Source: Welwitschia mirabilis (taxonomy: Eukaryota; Gnetophyta; Gnetopsida; Welwitschiales). Taken from it: a stretch of 34,116 nt of DNA. The notes beneath the pieces are model-generated. The model saw only the letters and a list, made by a program, of their open reading frames with translations. It ran no database searches and was not told the DNA's origin. Within the stretch, counting starts at the first letter, position 1; each line of letters begins with the position of its first letter. This document shows, piece by piece, positions 1 to 10,442 of this stretch. The stretch is taken from the NCBI GenBank assembly GCA_051453625.1, contig JBOZIK010000001.1:1085066-1119181 (forward strand), given 5' to 3'. Position numbers and translations under genes: made by a program.

Positions 1-420
1 TGAGAGGCATAAATGAGAGGTGTTATGGAGATAATACGGGAACATGCGATTTGCAATCATGTTAAATTAAGCAATTAAGCCTAGATTTGCATCTTGTATT
101 CAGCATACTCCATCTTTAATAGAAATCTCATACCCCTTCTCTTACAGCTGACCCATACTAAGCAAGTTGATCTTTAAATCAGGAGTAAAAAGAACATTAA
201 AGATAGTGTGGGTAGAGCTTTCCTTGGTTTGGAGAGTAACTCTTCCTTTTCCCATAATAGATACTGTGGAATTATCACCAAACTTGACAGTGTTACAAAA
301 ACATTTGTCTAGGTTAGAGAAGGCCTTCTTATCTCTACACATGTGGTTACTACAGCTAGTACCTAAATATCACATGTTTTGTTGAATTTCTTCATTTACT
401 TTACACGCCATCAAAAGAGA
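1..420 (-). pseudogene. Copia Gag-Pol relic: protease and start of the pre-integrase region
   Basis: Minus-strand translation gives the block that in copia polyproteins follows the zinc knuckle: the residues around the aspartic protease site (seen as YLGTSCSNHMC), then KFGDNSTVSIMGKGRV, then NLLSMGQL and a GYEI block. The family has Asp-Thr/Ser-Gly at the catalytic site. Here the Asp codon has become Gly (GAT to GGT), and the preceding Trp codon is TGA. Stops also replace the Gln after MGQL, an Arg, and a Gln further on. The frame itself is unbroken. The protein would be cut off by the window edge and could not be active. Confidence 0.85.
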
Positions 421-437
421 CACTTCTTCTTCTTTTT

Positions 438-537
438 NNNNNNNNNNNNNNNNNNNNNNNNNNNNNNNNNNNNNNNNNNNNNNNNNNNNNNNNNNNNNNN
501 NNNNNNNNNNNNNNNNNNNNNNNNNNNNNNNNNNNNN
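438..537. other. Assembly gap, 100 N
   Basis: A fixed-size 100-N gap inside the copia element, between gag and protease. It is flanked by the same pyrimidine tract (TCTTCTTTTT) on both sides. Confidence 0.99.
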
Positions 538-1526
538 TCTTCTTTTTTTGAAAAATTAGTTCTTTCTCCATTTTGTCTTACCAAATTAGTTCAACATTCT
601 AACTGATAATGATAATACATATGCCATCAGTAGCATTTAACATTAGACTTGTCTATTGACCTTAACCTATGAGTTATTAAGTGATGGCCTCCTCGTCCTC
701 TTGCTCTTCCTTGAAATTGATTTTCTTGGTGCTAGTGATGTCGTTGTTGGTTGCCACGATCATTACTCTGAAGGGAGTTCCGCGAAGGAAGTCATGCAAA
801 GGGAGTTATTGTTCCTCTACCTTTACCTCTACTTCTGCCTCTACCTTGTTCTCTATCTACTTTTGGTACTGAGTGATTTTCTATTGAGGCCTTTAGTGGT
901 TACTCCTCTTTCTTCTACTAGTTAAATTTTTTCTTATGAACCAAAAAAGAGCTCTACAACTCATCAATTGAGAGTGCATCAATGTCTCTTTATTCTTAAA
1001 TAGAGCATACAATAAAATTAAATTTTGATATCATCGATCGAAAATTCTTCTCGATAATGGTGATGTCTTCCATTCTTTCTCTATGGATCCTCATCTTCTT
1101 GATGATCGTCATCGTTCTTGAGTAGAAGCCTATAGCTAACTCGTTTAACTTCATGCGTAAAGTCTCAAATTTGGTCCAAAGTCCTTGGAGTTACACCCGG
1201 TTTGCCCTCACATTCCCTTAATGCTTCTTCTTCCTGGAGTCCCAAATCTGCTTGGAGGTATCTTTGCTAAGAATTATCTCCAAAATTACTTGATAAATGG
1301 CTTGGAAAATATAGTTCTTAGCATTAAGGTCCTTTATCTTCAATGCGTCTATCTCCATTTTTTGTATCTTTGACAACATTACTCTAGCTATTGGCTCTGC
1401 TACTATAGATTCAACAACCTACCAATACTTCTTGGATCTTAAGAAGTTATCTATTAGCATGCTCCAATGATCACAATGATCATTAAAGTGGGGAATTGCT
1501 AGTTGCACAAAGTTTTTGTTGGCCAT
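538..1526 (-). pseudogene. Copia gag relic (UBN2-type) with broken zinc knuckle
   Basis: The minus-strand ATG at 1526-1524 opens with MANKNFVQLAIPHF and DHWSMLIDNFLRSKKYW, the standard N-terminus of plant copia Gag. It continues through KDTSKQIWDS, the YSRTMTI block and the IDALSIDEL block, all in one frame over about 330 codons, with roughly a dozen stops at Gln/Trp/Arg positions. Near 770-850 is the Arg/Gly-rich linker, and near 620 a CCHC knuckle read as C-Y-stop-W-H...H...C, so the second Cys is lost. Gag forms the particle that packages element RNA; this copy cannot. The linker carries an insert resembling the element's own LTR (771-806). Confidence 0.88.
771..806. repeat. 36-bp segment inside gag resembling the LTR
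   Basis: 31 of 36 bases match 2352-2387 in the LTR, and all five differences are transitions. It falls in the Arg/Gly-rich linker of gag, where relatives have no such sequence. Confidence 0.55.
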
Positions 1527-1608
1527 CGTGATTTTACTACTGCTACAAGAAGAGTAAAAAAAAGAACTGTCATTTTTTTTAATGTCTCACATACTTTTCA
1601 TTTCTTTT

Positions 1609-1621
1609 GGCCCTGATACCA
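1609..1621 (-). other. Primer-binding site of the copia element
   Basis: The minus strand reads TGGTATCAGGGCC two bases inside the LTR terminus. The usual plant copia site, complementary to the 3' end of initiator tRNA-Met, is TGGTATCAGAGC, so one base differs. The position between LTR end and gag start supports the call. Confidence 0.85.
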
Positions 1622-1686
1622 AATGTTAAAAATAAGAGAGCAAAAAACTAAATAGAAATTTAATGCTTTAAAGGGAGTTTCACAAA

Positions 1687-2313
1687 NNNNNNNNNNNNNN
1701 NNNNNNNNNNNNNNNNNNNNNNNNNNNNNNNNNNNNNNNNNNNNNNNNNNNNNNNNNNNNNNNNNNNNNNNNNNNNNNNNNNNNNNNNNNNNNNNNNNNN
1801 NNNNNNNNNNNNNNNNNNNNNNNNNNNNNNNNNNNNNNNNNNNNNNNNNNNNNNNNNNNNNNNNNNNNNNNNNNNNNNNNNNNNNNNNNNNNNNNNNNNN
1901 NNNNNNNNNNNNNNNNNNNNNNNNNNNNNNNNNNNNNNNNNNNNNNNNNNNNNNNNNNNNNNNNNNNNNNNNNNNNNNNNNNNNNNNNNNNNNNNNNNNN
2001 NNNNNNNNNNNNNNNNNNNNNNNNNNNNNNNNNNNNNNNNNNNNNNNNNNNNNNNNNNNNNNNNNNNNNNNNNNNNNNNNNNNNNNNNNNNNNNNNNNNN
2101 NNNNNNNNNNNNNNNNNNNNNNNNNNNNNNNNNNNNNNNNNNNNNNNNNNNNNNNNNNNNNNNNNNNNNNNNNNNNNNNNNNNNNNNNNNNNNNNNNNNN
2201 NNNNNNNNNNNNNNNNNNNNNNNNNNNNNNNNNNNNNNNNNNNNNNNNNNNNNNNNNNNNNNNNNNNNNNNNNNNNNNNNNNNNNNNNNNNNNNNNNNNN
2301 NNNNNNNNNNNNN
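1687..2313. other. Assembly gap, 627 N, with duplicated flanks
   Basis: The 54 bp just left of the gap (1633-1686) recur exactly at 2314-2367. Most likely the two contig ends overlap and the gap is not real sequence. Confidence 0.95.
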
Positions 2314-2414
2314 TAAGAGAGCAAAAAACTAAATAGAAATTTAATGCTTTAAAGGGAGTTTCACAAAGGGAGTCATGTAAAGGGAGTCATATTTTATTTA
2401 ATACAACTAGACAA

Positions 2415-2424
2415 CCTTATATAG
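2415..2424 (-). promoter_or_regulatory. TATA box of the copia LTR
   Basis: The minus strand reads CTATATAAGG, about 245 bp inside the 5' end of the LTR, where the U3 promoter of a copia element is expected. It probably marks the U3/R boundary some 25-30 bp further along the minus strand. Confidence 0.55.
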
Positions 2425-2474
2425 GCATACAATGGAAATAACAGTTCTTCTTATTCTTCTTTTTTTTTTTTTTT

Positions 2475-2627
2475 GTAATAGACCCACTAATGCTACTAAC
2501 TTAATAACCATTTTCCTTCTTTTTAGTAACTGACTCACTAACTCTACTGACTCAATAACTGTTTTCTTTCTTTTCTGTAATTGACCCACTAATTCTACTA
2601 ACTCGATAACTCTTTTCTATTTTCATA
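2475..2627. repeat. Three tandem 51-bp repeats in the LTR U3
   Basis: Units start at 2475, 2526 and 2577. Each opens GTAAT/CxGACyCACTAA, followed by a CTACTRACT..ATAAC block and a T-rich tail. The three copies differ at roughly a fifth of positions. They lie upstream of the LTR TATA box on the minus strand, the usual place for enhancer-type repeats in LTR promoters; that role is inferred. Confidence 0.85.
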
Positions 2628-4627
2628 CTAACATTAAATTATTGGCATTATCTAAAGGAAATTCCAACATCAATGACCTATTCATCAAATAGTGAAGGTT
2701 TTGCAAGTATAAGGTTAAATATTTTTGCTCAAGGTTGATTCCCGATATAAAGTAAATCCTAGAATCCTTTTATATCAAAGCATCTACGATGAAGGCTGAG
2801 CCTTAACATTAGTTGTCTTGCCTTCCTCATATGGTGGGGATTCGCAATGGATGCATTCTTTCAGTATATTGGTTGTAAAACATTCTCAAAATCCATGGCA
2901 TTTTCAATTAGTTATACATGGATTTTGAGGATTTCATTCATTATGTCATGATAGGAAAGTACACAAAAAGTCATAGTAACTATAAGGGCTATGCCACAGG
3001 AAGCACTAAGCTATGAGATTTCAAAAATAACTTAGCCATAAAGTAATATCTAAAGTAGTATGAAAAAGGCTATCCTTATTTTTACACAGTAGAATTTTTA
3101 TGTAGAGAATTCTAAGATCATGCACTTCACCTTTAAATATGCTAAGTGCTTAGAAAAATATCCTAAACACTATGTGTGACATGTAATATGCATGTCATTG
3201 CAGAGCACTGCAAGTCAAAGCAATAAGACGGTTTTGGATGAGAGTTTCTGGAAGACGTTGATTTTTTGTGTAAGGCCAGGGCACAAGAGAATTAATTCAA
3301 TGAGTCATTTAGACATGCATACAACCCATAAATATATAGATTTATTTTCAAAGAAAGATGGACTTCCCAAAAATAAAAAGGCAAATTTTGTGGTCTCTAA
3401 GTCATCATGGTAGTGATACTTTTCCAAATCCTTGGGATTACTTCTTTAACATATGTGACTAGTAAAATGTTTCTTTACTAATTTCGCTTCTTTTTTTTTT
3501 CAAGGCTCCCCAAATTTTTTCGTGGGGTGATGTTGGTCATAATAGGTATCAAAGGATCTAATTCAATAGTTCATTAGAAGTAAAAATTAATGGTGAGATT
3601 TTTCATGAGAAAATTCTAATGCAAAAAGGTAAGAAATGACATAACGAACAAATCAAGATTTTGAATGAGATAAATTGTCATAGAAGGAAGACTATTCTAT
3701 TTTAATAAAAAGAGATAAGTAGATAAAGATTTAATGGAAACAAAATACTAAGATATAGTGATTAGCATAAGACACTTGATAAAATAAATTACCAAATGTA
3801 ACATAGTATGCAATAATAGCAGAAGCCAACCTACTATTAGTGAATGAATAGCACAAAGAGAGATCCACTATGAAAAACAAGAACATGACTAAAATCCTAT
3901 CATCTAACATATAATAAGCAATATATAATAAATTAAAAATGAAAGAGAGGCACACCCTTTGTAGCAAATGTTAAAAAGTAAGCGGTTTTACATGAGAAGA
4001 ATACTATAGAATACAATTAATATTTTTTCTTCTTACTGTAAATGATAATAAAAATAATTAAAAAAAGCCTAAGCAATACAGATTTAAATATAACATCTTT
4101 TCAAAATGTCATCTATTCATGATGATCTATTGTTTTTGCAAAAATATTTTATTGTAATGTTTAATAATAGGAACTATAAAAAATATATAATGAAAAAATG
4201 ATATATTTTCAATGAGCTAAGTAAAACCAATTGAAATCCTACAAAATTGAAGCAAAGACTTACTATTCCTTGGAAAATTATGTTTAAGAAAAACTCTGAT
4301 ATTTTTCTACTTTAAGAATATACTACAGTTTCAAAGAAACATATGTCCTAGCTGCCGAGAAAGAGGCTAGTAGTCTTAAAATAAGAACTAAAGCTATCAG
4401 TTATCATATATACATCCCTAATCATCATTCTTCGATAAGGATTACAATAAAATTTAAAACAATGAAATCATTCATTTAAGCCAAATTAAATTATTCAAAG
4501 AAAAGTGAAACGATTTATAACAAGGGAAGAAAAAATAATAGATAAAATCTATTTATAAGACAAGCAGCCAAGAAATCCTAAATAAAGGAAGCCACAATAA
4601 TTATCATTATTTCTTAACCCAAAATGA

Positions 4628-4638
4628 NNNNNNNNNNN
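4628..4638. other. Short N run
   Basis: Eleven undetermined bases in AT-rich sequence. The flanks are not duplicated, unlike most of the other gaps. Confidence 0.95.
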
Positions 4639-5480
4639 GCAACCTAGACTTTATGGGTAAGTAATAAATTATTTACTTTAGATGTTGAACATTGTAAAAG
4701 AAAATAAAGAAACTTAAGATTTCAAAGCAATATCATTACCATTCAAATATGGATCATCTTAGAGTATGATGTAGTAAATTAAAAGTGTGGTGGATGTCAT
4801 AAGCCTAGTACATCAATCGTCTACCCTAATAAAAACCTAACAAGACATTGAAGAAACCAAACTCAAATAAATTAAAAATTATAAAACATTTAAAATGGTT
4901 ATTACAATGCAAGTACTTATACATGCATCGATAATGTAAGAAAAGAAAATACAGTTATATATTAAATTCCATTAATCAATAATGCAAATACTATATACAA
5001 TAATAATTAAGTAGAAAATATGTTCCTAGACTTGATAAGGAAATTACCTCACGGAAAAACCAGTAGGTTCTCACATGCTTAGGAATGAAGAAAAGAGGTT
5101 TAAGACCTCATGATAAGACAAGGCCTTCTCATAGTCATAGAAGCCATAATGAGATCAATAAATATGAGGGGATAAATTGTAAACAAGAAATACCTAAGAA
5201 GTAATAAGTTAATGATGATAATGTTTCCTAATGCTTGAGGTATGTTATGGTTTTATAGCCTTAGGCTTTAGGATTTTACACTTGGTTTAACTTAATAGTT
5301 TGATGTACATTGAATACACTAAATTAGGATAAAGTGAGCTTCATTAAAAATTAATATTAATCAAGTTCACATTTATTATAGCTTTCATCGTTTTGCATCA
5401 TTTAGTTAACTATGGTAGCTTTTTATCAAATATATGATTTAATGGTTGATCTTCAGTTTAGGTTTTTTGGTACCAAATTA

Positions 5481-5590
5481 AGACTTAAAAAATTTAACTA
5501 AAGCTTAATTATCAGGTTCTCACTTGCATAATTGAGACTTAAAACAATCAGCTAAAATTTAATTATTATAATCTAACTTGCGTAATAAAT
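5481..5590. repeat. Degenerate 54-bp direct duplication
   Basis: Two adjacent copies starting at 5481 and 5535 share AGACTTAAAA, then CTAAA..TTAATTAT, then a CACTTGCATAA or AACTTGCGTAA block. The copies are diverged. No function is suggested. Confidence 0.6.
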
Positions 5591-7160
5591 GCTAAGTAAC
5601 AATCCTTCATATTAAAAATTAGATAATAATTAGGATCAATGCTTGACTTGTAAAAGATGATTATTCAACATGGTATTTATAGCCTCAAAATAATTAATTT
5701 ATTAAGGTTTAAAAGAAAAAATTGTAAAAATTAAACTATAATCACATATAAAGAATGCTTAAAGTTTATTTTAATGAAGGATTTATTAACCATAATTTTA
5801 TCTTTGGATAAATATTTCCACAATAATAAACACATAGAATGTGATAGTTTATTCCACCATAATAATGATATAATGATTTACACTTAACCTAATGATTCCA
5901 ATATTTATCAACATTATTTTAAATTCAATTAGTGTCTAGTATTGTAACTTCCAAAACTAAAGAAAGTTAGGCTATTATCTCAAGGCTACAATTTCCTTAG
6001 AAGACAGTTTTGTGTTTTTATATAAATAAGTAAATTATTTAATTAAATCTTTATTCTTGTTATCTCACCAAATACAAAGCATTCATTATGCTAGTGCTTA
6101 TTTAATTATTATCTTGTTCACTTTCATCCTCATAATTATAGTGGTTTATTTTTACCATTAGTTTTTCTATCATGAACTCATTGCGATGATACATCAAGTA
6201 GATCCTTCTTTTAGAAGTTACATCATACTCACTTTCCAAGTCAATCATGAATTAATTAACTTTAATTGATTGTTACTTATCATTACTTTATAAATTCCTC
6301 ATTCCACATTGAATGTTATATAAACTAAAAATACATAATTAAGGTTTTCTACATACATAACATTACTAATGGAAGATCATTGATATGAAAATTAGGAACA
6401 TTGATTATTGAGAGCTTTTTTTTTATTTTTAATCATTATTCTTTAAGTTTGTTAATGTTATTATTTACACATTTTATCACTATCATTTGCTAATATGCTT
6501 TACAACACTTTAGATGGAGAATTAAATAAATGGGTTTCCTCTTACATAGCGAATCCTTTGGGCTTTTAATCATATTGTTTATCTTAGGGATTCAATCTTT
6601 AGAGTCTCTTTATGAAAATAGCATGTGAATTTATATCAGTATTATTATACCATGTTGCAATAAAAAAATGATGTAAAATCACAAAGATAACAAACGATTA
6701 TATCAGCTTGTATCCATTTATTGAATCCTTAACCTTTTTTTTTAAGTCACAACTACTATTTGTTAGACCAGAATATTGTTCAAGTTCATTTTAGTTATAA
6801 TGGAGGTTATATATTGGGTCCTAATTAATTTTTTATGAAATGAAAATTGTTAAGAGAAAAAAAGAATAACAACAATATTTGAAAAGGAGAAAGTGATGTG
6901 TTAATTTATCTTTTCTTGTCTTTATATCTTTTTAATATTTACAATATAATATACAAGGATTTAGGTGAGAGAAACTTTGTCCTTTATCTAAATATTTTCT
7001 TTAGAACGTTTTCGCTAGTGTCCTAACACACTTGCATATAAGTCTAAAACCAAGAGAATACATTAATGTAAACACAATTTAATTTGAAAAGTAAAGTATG
7101 ACTTGTTTCTCAAAGGCATGGTTGACAAATGGATATATTTAACATATCTTTTGAAAATTA

Positions 7161-7455
7161 CTTAATTAAAGTCACATGGTGGATTCTAAAGCAAGGGTAA
7201 AAAGATCATAACAATATGGCAACTACAAATGCTCAAAAGTTTTTAATTAAGGTTACATGGTGGGTTGTAAAGGTGCAGTAAAAGGCTATTAAGAATATGA
7301 TATTTAAAGATGCAAGTCCTAAAATTAGAGTAAATGGTTAATAAGAATATGACAGGTAAAGATTTAACATGAAAAGAAGGAAAGATTGCTAAAACTTTAA
7401 TTAAAGGGTTGAGAATATAATAATTGAAGATGCGAACATGAAAAGGAAGAAAAGT
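7161..7455. repeat. Degenerate repeats with 80-bp spacing
   Basis: TTAATTAA followed by ACATGGTGG and TAAAG recurs at 7161 and 7241. Weaker partial copies (TTAATAAGAATATGA, then TTTAATTAAAGG) follow to about 7455. This explains the repetitive low-complexity translation on the minus strand here, which I do not treat as a gene. Confidence 0.5.
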
Positions 7456-8038
7456 TTTAGTGTATATATATATGTAGGATAATGAGGAGGAAAGGAAAAA
7501 TGTCAAAGATGGTAAAGAAAACAATACATAGGATGATAAGGATGATAAAGAAAACAATGTAACCAATGCATTGCACTGAGATGAGACAAAACTTTTTGAG
7601 ATGACACAACATGCACCCAACAAGAAATGAGGGAAGCTTTCCAGTGGGGAGGATTCCACTAAGCCTTTAATTTTATAAGCACTTTAATACATGTCAAAGA
7701 CCTAAAAATAAAGGTCTACACTTAATGTTGCCTCTAGGTTGCCATTTTGCTAATCCATATAATAAGAATCACTTTATGTCTTGTTGGCTTTTTTTAAGGT
7801 TTTGTAAGTACTCAACAAATTCCATATGGAATTCCGTTATCTTTTTCCGTTTGCCCACCCATAAATAGATGGAATTATTTTACTAAAATACAATAATCTT
7901 TTCTAATTTTCCATTGATTACAACATTAATTAAGTAATTAGTTAGCTAATACTAGAATTTTAATCTGGAATATTATACTTCGTTGCACTTTTTCAAGGTT
8001 GCACAGGCCCCGCAACCTCCGACGGAGAACGTCAGCGA

Positions 8039-8046
8039 TGACGTCA
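8039..8046. promoter_or_regulatory. TGACGTCA palindrome (C-box, bZIP site)
   Basis: A perfect TGACGTCA palindrome about 310 bp upstream of the TATA box of the WAT1-related gene. This is the classic C-box/CRE core bound by plant bZIP factors. Binding is inferred. Confidence 0.5.
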
Positions 8047-8094
8047 CGCAAGATGAAAAGGTCAGCCGTCGTGAGTGTTTGGTTGCCGTCTTGC

Positions 8095-8103
8095 TGACGT
8101 GGC
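8095..8103. promoter_or_regulatory. TGACGTGGC (hybrid C/G-box)
   Basis: A TGAC half-site joined to an ACGTGGC core, the hybrid form bound by TGA-type and G-box bZIP proteins. It is the second ACGT element in this promoter. Confidence 0.5.
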
Positions 8104-8256
8104 AAGGCCGTTGGGTAGATGTCGAGTAAAGCAGCGCTTCATTAATTGCCGTCAGCGTCTCCGCTGTCCGCCGCCAACATGACGGAATATTCCGGGAGGA
8201 TCCCGGCCGCCGTCGCGGCGTGGCGTCGCGGGAGAGGGCTCTTTGGAGGTTGATGT

Positions 8257-8264
8257 CCACGTGG
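8257..8264. promoter_or_regulatory. CCACGTGG palindromic G-box
   Basis: A perfect CCACGTGG palindrome about 85 bp upstream of the TATA box. G-boxes bind bZIP and bHLH factors and act in light and ABA responses in plants. With the two upstream ACGT boxes it forms a cluster within 230 bp. Confidence 0.55.
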
Positions 8265-8347
8265 CAACTGACCTCACCGCAAGCATCGGTGCTCGAATGC
8301 CTTTGCCAAGATTCGCTGCTTCGCTTCTTTCTGCACTTTTGCGCGCC

Positions 8348-8354
8348 TATAAAT
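8348..8354 (+). promoter_or_regulatory. TATA box of the WAT1-related gene
   Basis: TATAAAT in a GC-rich setting (CGCCTATAAATGCC), where TATA-like strings are otherwise absent. It predicts transcription starting near 8380. There is no ATG between there and the chosen start codon at 8592, which supports both calls. Confidence 0.7.
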
Positions 8355-8379
8355 GCCCTTCGTTTCTGCGTAAGCCAGA

Positions 8380-8591
8380 GACGCCACTTGCAGAGAGTGG
8401 CGACACCACGAAAACCAGTCGAGGAAAAGGTCGGAGAAGAAGCAAGGAACTGCAGAAGTTGCAGAAAAGGGAAGAGGCCGCACTCGGAGAGAGAAATTGC
8501 AGAAGAAAGAGGAGTCGCAGGAGAAGAACTTAGAGGTTCGGAAGAAGCTGTAGAACAAAGAACCTACCGAAAGAAGTTGCAGAAGGAGAAA
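8380..8591 (+). promoter_or_regulatory. Predicted 5' leader, purine-rich, of the WAT1-related gene
   Basis: About 210 nt with no upstream ATG. It is strongly purine-rich, with repeated GCAGAAG/GCAGAAA units near 8451, 8460, 8498 and 8579. The frame of the start codon stays open upstream through the leader, but the conserved protein begins at 8592. The transcription start is inferred from the TATA box. Confidence 0.5.
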
Positions 8592-10442
8592 ATGCGGTGG
8601 CAATGGTGGAAGAAGTCTCGGGTGGCTTGTGCGATGATCGCAGTTCAGTTGGCATTCGCAGGGATGAATATCGTCTCGAAGGTGGCGATGAGCGCGGGAC
8701 TGCCGTTCTACGTTCTCGTCGTGTATCGCCACGCGGTGGCCACCGTTGCGCTCGCGCCATTCGCATACTTTCTGGAAAGGTCCAATTCCACTAATTCCAG
8801 AACCCTTTTTTCCCGCGTCTCTGATCATTCATTAGTTCTGTTATCGCAGAACGAAGTCAGTTATGTCATCGAAAGAAGCTTTTGTTGAATTCATTGCAGG
8901 AAGACGAGGCCGAGGCTCAGCGGTCGCGTTTTGATGGAGATATTTACCAGCGCGCTGCTTGGGTGAGTCTCTTTCCGCGAAAGTTCGCTTTCCTTTCGCC
9001 GATATGTGGGCAAATTAAACGCATTACAGTTCCAACCAAATAACGATTGATTATCGCTCTTCTGCAAAATTGGACGTGGAAAGGTCGTCGTTGAACCAGA
9101 ATCTCTACTACGCCGGCATGCACTACACATCTCCGACTTTCGTGTGCGCACTGGCCAACATGGTCCCGGCCATCACATTTCTCATGGCGCTGCTCTTTCG
9201 GTAAAACCGACAGACGTTTGCGGCTCGACGCGCAAAGACGCAGATCAATCTGACAAGCTTTATGGTCGTTTCTTTTCTCAGAATGGAGAAATTGGCGTTG
9301 CGGAGCGCAGCCGGGCAGGCCAAAGTGATAGGAACGACTGTAACAGTTGCTGGAGGGATGATCATAACATTGTATAAAGGACCCGCTCTGAATCTCTGGA
9401 AATCCTCGCTGAATGTTGCGCCATCAGTTGCCACTTCTCATCCCAACTATTCGCCGATGAAGGGCGCACTTCTGGCTCTCGGCAGCTGCATCTGTTTCTC
9501 CTGCTGGTTCATCGTCCAGGTCTCCCTCGAATTCTTTCCACTTCTTTCTTTCTTTCCGTCCAAGAAACGCAATCTGACATGTCGGTGCAGGCGAAGATTG
9601 GAAGCAGTTACTCCGCGCAGTATACGAGCATAACGCTTATGTTCTTTTTCGCGACGATTCAGGCCACCGTTGGGGCGCTGCTTTTCCAACATTCTCGCCC
9701 TTCGGTGTGGAAAATGGGGTGGGATTCCAAGCTGCTGGCGGTCATCTATTCGGTCTGTAATCTCAAATCTGTAAATCCCCACCCTTTTCATCCTTCTGCT
9801 CATTTCTTGGAGTCCGTTAATTGTTAAATGTTGATGCCGGAAGAGTTGCAGGGGGTGGTGTGTTCGGCAATGGGCTTCATGCTGATGGCGTGGTGCATTC
9901 GCAAAAAGGGCCCGCTGATCGTAACAATGTTTACTCCCTTTCAGCTCATCATGGTCGCGCTTCTCAGCTCCGTTTTTCTGCGCGACAAACTTCACCTCGG
10001 CAGGTACACCTCAAAACCTCCTAACAAGAGTCTTTGCACACTAGCGTTTTTCTGCTCAAAATAAACACCGACGGCAAAAAGAAAAACCGCAATACTGCTT
10101 ATGTTGGTTGTTTTTCTGCGCAGCGTGGCGGGGTCTCTGTTGATAATTGCAGGAGTATATTCGGTGGTATGGGCAAAGACAAAGGAGTTTAACAGTCAGA
10201 AGAAGCAGATTCCAACGACTGCGATGAGTAATAACAAGATTATCTGCGCGCCTTCTGAGGATTATGATAATGTTGCCGACGGAGCGTCCGTTGCCGCTGG
10301 CGAGGAGCGGAACCCGGATTGTGATGACGCGAAACCGGGATCTGCCGGTGACAGTACAGTATTAGTAGGCGTCCGTGTCGTCGTCGGCGGCGGGGATGGC
10401 CGGACAGAAGCGGGTAGACGCGGTGAAAGCGACGAGAGGTGA
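8592..10442 (+). CDS. WAT1-related (UMAMIT/EamA-type) transporter, seven exons, intact
   Basis: Exons 8592-8779, 8900-8962, 9084-9200, 9282-9519, 9591-9752, 9852-10003 and 10124-10442 join in frame to 412 residues; every intron is GT-AG and 71-121 bp. The product is a ten-helix membrane protein of the plant MtN21/WAT1 (UMAMIT) family, known members of which move amino acids or auxin across the plasma or vacuolar membrane. Two EamA repeats lie at about residues 10-150 and 190-325. Family blocks seen are YRHAVATVALAPFAYFLER, NQNLYYAGMHYTSPTF, GTTVTVAGGMIITLYKGP, GFMLMAWCIRKKGP and FLRDKLHLGS, then GSLLIIAGVYSVVW. Start 8592 matches the family N-terminus. The acceptor at 9083 (GGAAAG) lacks a good pyrimidine tract and is the weakest junction. 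The C-terminal tail (about 85 residues, Gly/Asp/Ala/Arg-rich) is longer than usual. The substrate cannot be told from sequence. Confidence 0.93.

Larger units (their letters stand above)
1..2669 (-). mobile_element. Decayed Ty1/copia retrotransposon, 5' part, truncated by the window edge
   Basis: Read on the minus strand the order is LTR (2669 to 1624), primer-binding site (1621-1609), gag (1526 to about 538), an N gap, then the protease region (about 420 to 1). This is the 5' half of a canonical copia element; integrase, RT and the 3' LTR would lie left of the window. The coding parts stay in one frame but carry many in-frame stops, nearly all at positions where relatives have Gln, Trp or Arg. 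The copy is therefore old and inactive. Order, primer site and gag all agree, so the assignment is firm. Confidence 0.9.
1624..2669 (-). repeat. 5' LTR of the copia element (interrupted by an N gap)
   Basis: On the minus strand the LTR starts TGTTGGAATTTCC at 2669 and ends TTTTTAACA at 1624, next to the primer site, so it has TG...CA ends with the inverted TGTT/AACA typical of copia. Inside are a TATA box at 2424-2415, a 14-bp reiterated AAAGGGAGT motif (2352-2390) and three 51-bp repeats in U3. The N run 1687-2313 is flanked by an identical 54-bp copy (1633-1686 and 2314-2367), so the true LTR is probably about 365 bp. No second LTR is in the window for comparison. Confidence 0.75.
2670..7970. 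other. AT-rich intergenic DNA, no gene recognised
   Basis: About 5.3 kb of roughly 70 percent A+T. No frame on either strand shows a sustained deficit of stops or a family motif I recognise. It holds a 54-bp duplication (5481-5590), degenerate 80-bp repeats (7161-7455), and an 11-N gap at 4628-4638. It is probably transposon sequence decayed past recognition. Confidence 0.7.

Noticed and set aside
1680-2324. Long open stretches made of N
   Set aside because: Undetermined bases cannot support a coding call; the same applies to open stretches over the gaps near 16500-17000 and 18480-18990.
3192-3413. A 73-codon stretch reading VLDESFWKTLIFCVRPG, faintly like the DUF659 region of hAT transposases
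   Set aside because: The likeness is confined to a few residues around SFWK and nothing around it supports a hAT element.
3731-3967. A hydrophobic 78-codon minus-strand open stretch
   Set aside because: AT-rich DNA readily gives hydrophobic translations; no start context, family or neighbours support it.
7243-7659. A 138-codon open stretch on the minus strand
   Set aside because: Its translation is low-complexity (Leu/Ser/Phe runs) and falls on degenerate 80-bp repeats; no motif.
8274-8828. A 184-codon open stretch on the minus strand across the first exon of the transporter gene
   Set aside because: It is an antisense shadow of GC-rich coding sequence and promoter; no family motif and no promoter on that strand.
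8592-10442. Horizontal transfer of the GC-rich gene
   Set aside because: Six GT-AG introns at conserved WAT1 positions and a plant-specific family make it a native gene; the composition contrast reflects decay of the flanks.
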